Assembly: GCA_907163375.1 (NCBI GenBank)
Contig: CAJQUW010001420.1
Coordinates: 682,001 to 746,000, forward strand
Reading direction: 5' to 3'
DNA: 64,000 nucleotides
Source: Prostheceraeus crozeri
Taxonomy: Eukaryota > Platyhelminthes > Polycladida > Euryleptidae
Part shown: piece by piece, positions 62,601 through 64,000 of the stretch
Position numbering within the stretch: position 1 is the stretch's first letter
Layout: each line of letters starts with the position of its first letter
The notes under the pieces: model-generated
Told to the model about the DNA's origin: nothing
The model's database searches: none
Seen by the model: only the letters and a program-made list of their open reading frames with translations
Translations under genes and position numbers: made by a program

Positions 62601-63147
62601 CACGTTCTTATTTAATGCAGAGCTGCTTCTACCAAAATATTGTCTTCATAAGAGACTAAGTTACAGCTTCACATTGGGTCAATGTGGGAGATGCAAGAAC
62701 AGATTTCACTCAGAATTTCGTAAAGCTTTAGAAACTGTGATCAATCATCTGCTTGAGGATCTGCAAATCTGTTGTGAATTTGTTGCATTACAATTTAGAA
62801 AAGCTAACTTTCTCGGGTGTAATACTCGACTCGGCGTTTCAATTCCCCGATACTGCCGTATTGGTGCAACCACCTGTGACAATATGCCATGAACTCATAT
62901 TAAATTGAACAGCATGTCCAAATGCCATATTTCTTTTTCATTTTCAGAGATTTCGATGAGGCCATTCAACGGGGCAATGATACTGAGTTTGGATTGGCTT
63001 CAGGAGTCTTCACGAGGGATATTTCCAAGGCTTTAAGAGCTGCAGACAGAATCCAAGCAGGAACAGTATTCGTCAACACCTACAACAAGACCGATGTAGC
63101 TGCACCATTCGGCGGCTTCAAGCAGTCGGGCTTCGGCAAAGATCTCG
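20560..63147 (+). CDS. ALDH1L: 10-formyltetrahydrofolate dehydrogenase (ALDH1L family), 16 exons seen, 3' end outside window
   Basis: The enzyme converts 10-formyl-THF and NADP+ to THF, CO2 and NADPH. Coding segments are 20560-20622 (leader), 33287-33428, 34350-34584, 37045-37210, 39447-39638, 39707-39841, 48274-48402, 48473-48558, 50533-50677, 51424-51671, 51731-51952, 56337-56530, 56596-56689, 60929-61293, 62153-62252 and 62948-63147. All junctions are GT-AG and reading phase is kept throughout. Counting from the Met at 33302, 879 codons are present: formyltransferase N domain (1 to ~200; His106 in YHPS, Asp142 in GLDTG), formyltransferase C domain (~204-310), acyl-carrier-like domain (~318-400; Ser352 in GAGSMD, the expected 4'-phosphopantetheine site), then aldehyde dehydrogenase (~410 on; Asn571, Lys594, Glu670, Cys704). 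Human ALDH1L1 has 902 residues, so only about 18 C-terminal residues are missing. The sequence resembles both vertebrate ALDH1L1 (cytosolic) and ALDH1L2 (mitochondrial), as expected if it predates their split. The leader exon argues for a mitochondrial product. Confidence 0.95.
22522..23744 (+). mobile_element. hAT element with decayed transposase (1223 bp)
   Basis: The left end CAGTGGTCGTGGCG is matched by the inverted right end (CGCCACGACCACTG). The flanks carry a perfect 8-bp duplication GAAGTGTA (22514-22521, 23745-23752). A frame at 22781-23032 and the sequence after it read [31 protein letters not shown]-like residues, which is the hAT C-terminal dimerisation domain, broken by several stops. 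The N-terminal part is lost, so this is a deleted copy. Confidence 0.88.
24614..26535 (-). mobile_element. pogo/Tigger-like element remnant (outer)
   Basis: The right end, read inward on the minus strand, is CAGCACACTCCGGAAAAACG, followed outside by TA. The left end at ~24616 has GTGCACTCCGGATAAACGGG. Minus-strand coding traces read [11 protein letters not shown] near 26010, the start of a CENP-B type helix-turn-helix, and a C-terminal part lies at 25040-25230. The left end is itself a small palindrome (24616-24688). The pairing of the two ends is imperfect, hence moderate confidence. Confidence 0.55.
24801..25752 (-). mobile_element. pogo-like element remnant with CAGTATAACC ends (inner)
   Basis: The left end CAGTATAACCCCAGCTTTGC and the inverted right end CAGTATAACCACGGCTTTAC form terminal repeats starting with the pogo-type CAGTATAA. 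The right side is followed by TA; the left side has TT. Inside on the minus strand, 25037-25222 reads [15 protein letters not shown] and STFVDFF, like the C-terminus of Tigger transposases, with an acidic stretch before it. It is nested in, or overlapping with, the outer element. Confidence 0.65.
27149..30149. mobile_element. 3.0-kb non-coding DNA transposon with TAGGGCGATTCCA ends
   Basis: TAGGGCGATTCCA opens at 27149 and its inverse closes at 30149. Inside, a motif GTAACGCACGGAC recurs: at 27171 (partial), 27332 and 27528 on the plus strand, at 29621 (variant), and inverted at 29637 and 29795. This fits subterminal transposase-binding repeats. A MITE copy (28988-29566) sits inside. No transposase is recognisable. 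The target duplication is short (TA or AT, ambiguous). Confidence 0.6.
28988..29566 (+). mobile_element. MITE family A, copy 2
   Basis: Same ends as copy 1, diverged (CACAGAATTAGATTCGTCTG; right end AATTTAATTCTGTG). The flanks are GGGCCACC and GGTCCACC, an 8-bp duplication with one mismatch. It is inserted within the 3.0-kb element and therefore younger than it. Confidence 0.85.
30785..30837 (-). mobile_element. MITE family A, 53-bp copy made only of the two ends
   Basis: The first 28 bases equal the inverted right end of the family (CACAGAATTAAATATTTTGT...) and the last 25 equal its inverted left end (...GAATCTAATTCTGTG), fused with no interior. The flanks CCTATAAC and CCTATAGC are an 8-bp duplication with one mismatch, so this tiny unit seems to have inserted (or shrunk after insertion) as a transposon. 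Confidence 0.88.
31404..31612 (+). mobile_element. tRNA-derived SINE remnant
   Basis: ATAGCTCAGCTGGTTGCGCA is a good pol III A box region; a decayed B box (GGATTAAGTCT) lies 40-50 bases on. A non-tRNA body follows, ending near GAATAAATTGGCCTTTGATA. It cannot fold as a working tRNA. I found no second copy in this window, so the family limits are estimates. Confidence 0.5.
31983..32339. repeat. Single-arm relic of the fold-back family
   Basis: This stretch matches the right arm of the fold-back element at 34835-35567 and the inverted left arm plus part of the loop (shared blocks: ATTGCCGATCAGAA, TTTAATCAGAGAAAACATAG-like, CTGCGTCCCATTG, GTCTGACAAGAAGA, ACTCGGCAGACG). The second arm is absent. 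Confidence 0.8.
33287..33428 (+). CDS. ALDH1L: ALDH1L exon: start of formyltransferase domain
   Basis: The acceptor TTTGCTTTCAG ends at 33286. The first 15 bases encode RLFDK in frame with the leader exon, followed by Met at 33302 (context AAAATGA, a good start). The protein then reads [12 protein letters not shown] and ends GRADPL, matching the first 42 residues of ALDH1L1/2. The exon ends in phase 1 at TTAG|GTGAG. The Met could also start a cytosolic form if transcription began within the intron. Confidence 0.93.
33572..34077 (+). mobile_element. MITE family A, copy 6 (old)
   Basis: It starts CACAGAGTTAGACAGG and ends CCATCTAATTCTGTG. The interior shares AATAATGATCGGAGGAACCA and TGATCTGAATTCTTCGAATC with copy 1. 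The flanks agree at about 6 of 8 positions. It is the most diverged copy and lies in the intron after the first catalytic-region exon. Confidence 0.8.
34350..34584 (+). CDS. ALDH1L: ALDH1L exon: formyltransferase core with catalytic His106
   Basis: Acceptor CATTTTCAG and donor ATTG|GTAAGT. It encodes residues 43-121, including [24 protein letters not shown] (folate-binding region) and [19 protein letters not shown]. The His in YHPS falls at position 106, the same number as the catalytic His of the rat/human hydrolase domain. Residue spacing from the start is identical to human ALDH1L1. Confidence 0.95.
34743..36234. mobile_element. Fold-back element with ~285-bp inverted arms
   Basis: The inner arms 34835-35123 and 35284-35567 are inverse complements with high identity, around a 160-base loop. 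Outside them, GGCGAAAAAACCGGCC at the left edge is answered by GGCCGTTTTTTTCGCC at the right edge. A block like AAATAATTAATTT..GAAACCGG occurs near both edges in direct orientation. No coding capacity and no clear target duplication were found. It sits in an ALDH1L intron. Confidence 0.7.
36317..36928 (+). mobile_element. MITE family A, copy 3 (612 bp)
   Basis: Very similar to copy 1 along its whole length, with the same two ends. The 8 bases GCTTGAAT lie directly before (36309-36316) and after (36929-36936), a perfect target duplication. It ends 116 bases before an ALDH1L exon. Confidence 0.93.
37045..37210 (+). CDS. ALDH1L: ALDH1L exon: formyltransferase domain with catalytic Asp142
   Basis: Acceptor CTATTTCCAG, donor CTATG|GTAAGA. 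It encodes residues 121-176: [28 protein letters not shown] and [13 protein letters not shown]. Asp142 of the GLDTG motif is kept, which with His106 forms the hydrolase centre in this family. GPILLQ is closer to vertebrate ALDH1L2 than to ALDH1L1. The exon lies 116 bases after a MITE copy that ends at 36928. Confidence 0.95.
37211..39446. other. ALDH1L intron without recognised elements
   Basis: 2.2 kb of AT-rich intron. A G-run (38264-38274) and a few short frames are the only marks. Confidence 0.5.
39447..39638 (+). CDS. ALDH1L: ALDH1L exon: end of formyltransferase N and start of C domain
   Basis: Acceptor TCTCTTGCAG, donor GAGAG|GTAAGA, phase 0 at both ends. It encodes residues 177-240: [46 protein letters not shown]. 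The last is the conserved linker into the formyl-transferase C-terminal domain. Confidence 0.95.
39707..39841 (+). CDS. ALDH1L: ALDH1L exon: formyltransferase C-terminal domain
   Basis: Acceptor CAACATTGTAG, donor AATTT|GTGAGT, phase 0. It encodes residues 241-285 ([13 protein letters not shown] through GSDGKF). The preceding intron is only 68 bases long, in contrast to the 8.4-kb intron that follows. This part is less conserved across the family, but its length and position fit exactly. Confidence 0.93.
41024..42088 (+). CDS. Transposase of the pseudo-mariner (354 aa, intact)
   Basis: The N-terminal ~60 residues form a helix-turn-helix region of the DUF4817 type (residues 1-55), followed by KSGRPRSVS, a GRPR-like minor-groove motif. 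The DDE/D fold carries Asp157 (IVWSDEASF), Asp245 ([11 protein letters not shown]) and Asp282 ([17 protein letters not shown]), with 36 residues between the last two. The third residue is Asp, not Glu, and the spacing differs from the 34 of classical mariner. No stop or frameshift is present. The Met at 41024 is the first in frame and lies 340 bases inside the left end. Confidence 0.93.
   Translation: MSGHLKDDQRKWILKSFWKNKNAEKVRMEWRDAFHSNPPSRFAIYRIRDKFEKTGSVENAPKSGRPRSVSITSNEELVAQTFVQSPKKSTRRASLELDISLSSTWRLMRKVELKPYRPRLLQHLLPDDAERRLQFAVLMLSEIRENPDLLDKIVWSDEASFNLSGHVNRHNCVYWFPENPHMVSTNELNQPGLTVWAGMSSNGVIGPVFFERTVTAEVYLQMLQSFAIPEMQSLNNFNELYFQQDGAPAHFAVSVRSYLNDNFPGKWIGRCGSILWPPRSPDLTPMDFFFWGVVKEKVYGRKPHTLSQLRSYITDACQEISDDRNLCRTVCHSVAERLQECADVHGGHFEHLRS
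42209..42289. repeat. Imperfect 40-bp palindrome inside the pseudo-mariner
   Basis: CAGCCTCCTCTAGGCCATCG and its inverse (CGATGGTCTAAGAGGAGGCTG) flank a perfect centre GTCAGAAGCTTCTGAC. The arms pair over about 40 bases with five or six differences. It lies 120 bases after the transposase stop. Confidence 0.85.
42293..42418. repeat. Two 36-base direct repeats near the right end of the pseudo-mariner
   Basis: AGGACATTTGGATGTCAGCT... at 42293-42328 recurs at 42383-42418 with three or four changes. Each starts with a small palindrome (GACATTNGNATGTC). They are candidates for subterminal binding sites. Confidence 0.75.
43036..43470 (+). mobile_element. 3' end of the CR1/Jockey-group LINE, 5'-truncated
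   Basis: This matches the C-terminal tail and 3' UTR of the 12.4-15.8 kb copy in the opposite orientation ([29 protein letters not shown]), ending GGGGTGAAAATTCAGT plus a short A-run. It fixes the 3' terminus of the family. A small deletion removes part of the tail region around 43190. A hAT-type element is inserted just after the A-run. Confidence 0.88.
43479..44545. mobile_element. hAT-type non-autonomous element (1067 bp)
   Basis: The left end CATTGGTGGGCAACCAAG pairs with the inverted right end CAGTGGTGAGCAACACGTGG; both are followed by GGGCC/GGCCC-rich sequence. A perfect 8-bp duplication ATCTATGC flanks it (43471-43478, 44546-44553). No transposase is recognisable inside. Confidence 0.87.
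45606..46045. repeat. Inverted repeat with ~160-base arms
   Basis: The left arm 45606-45770 and the right arm 45885-46045 are inverse complements, strongest at ATGTTCATGTTTGGTATCTT..GATGCA. The loop is about 115 bases. The right arm runs straight into an RTE-like LINE tail. Confidence 0.82.
46046..46325 (+). mobile_element. RTE-like LINE 3' end fragment
   Basis: The plus-strand frame reads [46 protein letters not shown], the terminal block typical of RTE-like LINEs (KWAGHVAR, GRPxxRW), ending at a stop at ~46254. The element finishes in a GATGATGAC-type simple repeat, also usual for RTE. The 5' part is missing. Confidence 0.75.
47458..48048 (-). mobile_element. MITE family A, copy 4 (591 bp)
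   Basis: Inverted relative to copy 1: it opens CACAGAATTAAATATTTTGT and closes GATGAATCTAAGTCTGTG. CTGCTGTC lies directly on both sides (47450-47457, 48049-48056), a perfect 8-bp duplication. It ends 225 bases before an ALDH1L exon. Confidence 0.93.
48274..48402 (+). CDS. ALDH1L: ALDH1L exon: link to acyl-carrier-like domain
   Basis: Acceptor TTTCAATTTTAG, donor ATCAAG|GTAGAT, phase 0. It encodes residues 286-328: [16 protein letters not shown] and an acidic stretch [13 protein letters not shown]. Human ALDH1L2 has NLQFEDGKMIPAS at the same place. It follows an 8.4-kb intron that holds a whole pseudo-mariner, a LINE tail, a hAT-type element, an RTE-like tail and a MITE copy. Confidence 0.93.
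48473..48558 (+). CDS. ALDH1L: ALDH1L exon: acyl-carrier-like domain with phosphopantetheine Ser
   Basis: Acceptor CATTCTTTCAG, donor ACTCG|GTAGGA. It encodes [29 protein letters not shown] (split Arg). Ser352 in GAGSMD matches the family Ser (354 in ALDH1L1) that takes the 4'-phosphopantetheine arm linking the two catalytic domains. The intron before it is 70 bases. Confidence 0.95.
48669..49559 (-). mobile_element. Truncated mariner
   Basis: The minus-strand frame 49319-48669 starts [31 protein letters not shown] and continues [22 protein letters not shown], the two helix-turn-helix motifs of mariner, to about residue 155. After FHRI the sequence departs from the family: the expected VTGDESW and both later Asp blocks are missing, so it cannot be a working transposase. 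The outer end at 49559 reads inward CGAGGTGTGATCAAAAAGTA and is followed by TA. No matching second end was found. Confidence 0.8.
49585..49745. repeat. Degenerate ~31-base tandem repeat
   Basis: About five units of the form CACAATGATTCACATGGGGTGTTGTTTGGTC follow each other, unevenly diverged (for example CACAATTGCACACAGGTATT). It abuts the outer end of the truncated mariner. Confidence 0.6.
50533..50677 (+). CDS. ALDH1L: ALDH1L exon: end of acyl-carrier-like domain
   Basis: Acceptor TTGATTTTCAG, donor GATGCG|GTGAGT. It encodes [28 protein letters not shown] and the flexible linker [22 protein letters not shown] residues are conserved in the family; the linker is shorter and more Gly-rich than in human. 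The upstream intron contains a truncated mariner. Confidence 0.94.
51424..51671 (+). CDS. ALDH1L: ALDH1L exon: start of aldehyde dehydrogenase domain
   Basis: Acceptor TCGTTTCAG, donor TTCAA|GTGAGT (phase 2). It encodes [39 protein letters not shown], then [32 protein letters not shown], the N-terminal part of the ALDH fold. Confidence 0.96.
51731..51952 (+). CDS. ALDH1L: ALDH1L exon: aldehyde dehydrogenase, helical region
   Basis: Acceptor TTCACTTTCAG, donor ATCGG|GTAAAT. It encodes [53 protein letters not shown] and [12 protein letters not shown] 59-base intron separates it from the previous exon. Confidence 0.96.
52622..53541 (+). mobile_element. hAT element remnant with transposase dimerisation domain (920 bp)
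   Basis: The left end CAGAGCCCGGAACTTAAGGCA-like and the inverted right end CAAAGCCCGGAACTTCAGGC pair well. A perfect 8-bp duplication ATTATAAC flanks it (52614-52621, 53542-53549). A 151-codon frame (52984-53439) ends [31 protein letters not shown], the hAT C-terminal dimerisation domain. The catalytic core and BED finger are deleted. Several ATGCCT-type short repeats lie near both ends. Confidence 0.9.
54223..54466. mobile_element. Small hAT-type MITE (about 244 bp)
   Basis: The left end CAGTAGCGGATCTAGAAAT and the inverted right end CTGCCACGGATCCAAGAGGG resemble the common hAT end CAGTGGCGGATCCAG. The flanks GTAGTGAT and GCAGTGAC agree at 6 of 8. It is old and non-coding. Confidence 0.55.
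55280..55840 (-). mobile_element. LINE fragment (end of reverse transcriptase and C-terminal tail)
   Basis: The minus strand reads [41 protein letters not shown], then in another frame [34 protein letters not shown]. These are the terminal blocks of CR1/L2-group LINEs. There is a frameshift in the middle, and the conserved Trp of the WN.LP block is a stop. The family is different from the 12.4-kb LINE. Confidence 0.78.
56337..56530 (+). CDS. ALDH1L: ALDH1L exon: coenzyme-binding region of aldehyde dehydrogenase
   Basis: Acceptor CCACCTCTAG, donor ATCAG|GTAAGA. It encodes [39 protein letters not shown] and [14 protein letters not shown]. Asn571 (PWNYP, oxyanion-hole Asn) and Lys594 (LKPA, NADP binding) are both kept. 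It follows a 4.4-kb intron with a hAT remnant, a hAT-type MITE and a LINE fragment. Confidence 0.96.
56596..56689 (+). CDS. ALDH1L: ALDH1L exon: Rossmann motif of aldehyde dehydrogenase
   Basis: Acceptor CGCTCTCAG, donor GAAAG|GTGAGA. It encodes [30 protein letters not shown], with the GFTGST coenzyme motif around residues 644-649. GSTPIGK matches ALDH1L2 rather than the GSTEVGK of ALDH1L1. The intron before it is 65 bases. Confidence 0.96.
57812..58655. repeat. Tandem duplication with 467-base period
   Basis: 57812-58186 and 58279-58655 are alike: ATTCAACGCAGCAAAATGCG / ATTCAACACAGCAAAGTGTG, later CAGATGATAAGAGAACAGGT and AATCTACCAGGTGTGT in both. The copies have diverged by small indels. 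It lies in the intron before the catalytic Glu/Cys exon. Confidence 0.8.
58660..60920. other. ALDH1L intron without recognised elements
   Basis: AT-rich intron. Short frames only; no end repeats or domains recognised. Confidence 0.5.
60929..61293 (+). CDS. ALDH1L: ALDH1L exon: catalytic Glu and Cys of aldehyde dehydrogenase
   Basis: Acceptor CGTTTGCAG, donor CCCAG|GTAAGG. This is the longest exon seen (365 bases). It encodes [13 protein letters not shown] (Glu670, general base), [13 protein letters not shown] (Cys704, nucleophile), then [19 protein letters not shown] and [12 protein letters not shown]. Both catalytic residues sit 3 positions before the human numbers (673, 707). Confidence 0.97.
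62153..62252 (+). CDS. ALDH1L: ALDH1L exon: aldehyde dehydrogenase C-terminal part
   Basis: Acceptor CTCTACTTCAG, donor TTTAA|GTGAGT. It encodes [33 protein letters not shown], with the conserved EESFGP motif that positions the coenzyme ribose. Confidence 0.96.
62440..62690 (-). mobile_element. Diverged relative of the CR1/Jockey-group LINE tail
   Basis: GGGAAGCCAATTCCAAAACT, GATAGTACGT and GCAGAGCTGCTTCTACCAAA follow each other in the same order and orientation as in the LINE tail at 12545-12740, with many differences and gaps. It is an old insertion, about 260 bases before the last ALDH1L exon seen. Confidence 0.65.
62948..63147 (+). CDS. ALDH1L: ALDH1L exon: last aldehyde dehydrogenase exon in the window
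   Basis: Acceptor TCATTTTCAG, donor CTCG|GTGAGT (phase 1). It encodes [55 protein letters not shown]. The family ends with about 18 more residues (in human EAALNEYL...TFEY). No matching exon with an acceptor is visible between 63148 and 64000, so the final exon lies beyond the window. Confidence 0.96.
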
Positions 63148-64000
63148 GTGAGTTCGTCTGTCGACGTTCATTTGATTTAGAATTCTATTGAAGACGGAAC
63201 TGAACAGGAGACACTCGGAATGTGTTGAGTTTTATGCCTTCGACAAATTGTAATTGGAAGGCAAGGTACTTTTCAATTCATGAAATAGTGACTATTCGGG
63301 ACGTTCATAATTTCAATGAACATCGGAGTAGTGAACTTTCTCTATTAATTAATGTGTTGTCACTTCGTTCGACTATCTTCAGGCAGCTGTAATTGCACCA
63401 ATGATGAAATTGGTTGATGGTTTCCAAACTTCGTCTGAAGAATTGCGATTATTGAATCGATTAACTTACTTGATTATGTGGACGATTCATATTATGATGA
63501 AGAGTTTATTTATCATTAACTGAAATTCAAAGGCGAAGAATTAGAAAAATAATTCGCTAATGCAAAATTTGATTTTTGGAGAATTACTTTTCTCACGCGT
63601 GCTAATTCTTGGCTTTTTTCTCTTCATCTCATGACTTGAATGGTTCCTATAATCAAGGAAGAAGTTAATTGTTCACTGAATCTTCAAGCAAGCAATTTAC
63701 TCGTAGAATATCGTTGTCAATCAATTTGATCACGTGGTGCACTGATGAGTGGGTCCTTTCTTGCAACAGCATGTTTTTTGAGCGACAATGCCAACGCAGC
63801 AATGAAAGCATGCACAGCGGTTATTAAACATTAATTGCAATTATTTGGTGCTTACCAATTTATGATTTTAAATTCTAAAAAGATTCCAAGTTTGAAGTAA
63901 TAATGTTTTTTGTAAATAGGTTCTTTCTTTCCTATGTTCTCATCATCATTTCTTGTAATAGTTATGTGCGTATGAATGAATTGTATACTTACGTTTACGT
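63148..64000. other. ALDH1L intron continuing past the window
   Basis: No acceptor followed by a frame resembling the ALDH1L C-terminus was found. The sequence is AT-rich and featureless. Confidence 0.55.

Noticed and set aside
63380-63480. Possible last ALDH1L exon after the CTATCTTCAG at ~63381
   Set aside because: The following sequence (GCAGCTGTAATTGCACC...) does not encode the expected C-terminal residues in the needed phase.
1-64000. CRISPR array, operon or phage-type defence system
   Set aside because: The window is intron-rich animal DNA. No regularly spaced identical repeats and no clustered co-directional genes are present.

Overview
This is animal (metazoan) nuclear DNA, AT-rich, with GT-AG introns, a single split host gene and a heavy load of DNA transposons and LINE pieces. 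The conserved protein is a 10-formyltetrahydrofolate dehydrogenase (ALDH1L family). The mixture of mobile families (a pseudo-mariner of a type common in invertebrates, mariner, pogo/Tigger-like, hAT-like, CR1/Jockey-like and RTE-like LINEs) suggests an invertebrate. I cannot name the phylum from the sequence. There is no prokaryotic content, no CRISPR array and no operon.

Layout. 1-20 kb: no host protein gene recognised. It holds a fossil transposase (1.35-1.65 kb), a degenerate ~21-nt repeat (3.0-3.2 kb), a Ty3/Gypsy pol fossil (3.9-4.5 kb), a 302-bp tandem duplication carrying two tRNA-Thr(AGU)-like genes (4.7-5.3 kb, minus strand), a decayed LINE with an RNase H domain (5.6-7.0 kb), a small MITE (11.84-12.04 kb), a nearly full-length CR1/Jockey-group LINE on the minus strand (12.36-15.76 kb), a second 3' fragment of it (17.4-18.05 kb), and the first copy of a ~600-bp MITE with 8-bp target duplications (19.09-19.69 kb).

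20.5-63.15 kb: one large plus-strand gene, ALDH1L. A 63-nt exon at 20560-20622 encodes what looks like a mitochondrial targeting leader. It splices in frame, across a 12.7-kb transposon-filled intron, to the exon at 33287. Fifteen catalytic-region exons follow (33302-63147), with all domains in order: formyltransferase N and C, acyl-carrier-like with its Ser, and aldehyde dehydrogenase with Glu and Cys. The last short exon (about 18 residues) lies beyond the window. The enzyme oxidises 10-formyl-THF to THF and CO2, making NADPH.

The introns hold most of the mobile DNA: a hAT copy with perfect 8-bp duplication (22.5-23.7 kb), nested pogo/Tigger-like remnants (24.6-26.5 kb), a 3.0-kb element with repeated internal motifs (27.15-30.15 kb), a 53-bp end-only copy of the MITE (30.8 kb), a tRNA-derived SINE (31.4 kb), a fold-back element (34.7-36.2 kb) with a relic (32.0-32.3 kb), an apparently intact pseudo-mariner with perfect 30-bp ends (40.68-42.76 kb), a LINE tail into which a hAT-type element has jumped (43.0-44.5 kb), an inverted repeat beside an RTE-like LINE tail (45.6-46.3 kb), a truncated mariner (48.67-49.56 kb), a hAT remnant with transposase dimerisation domain (52.6-53.5 kb), and further LINE fragments and a tandem duplication downstream.
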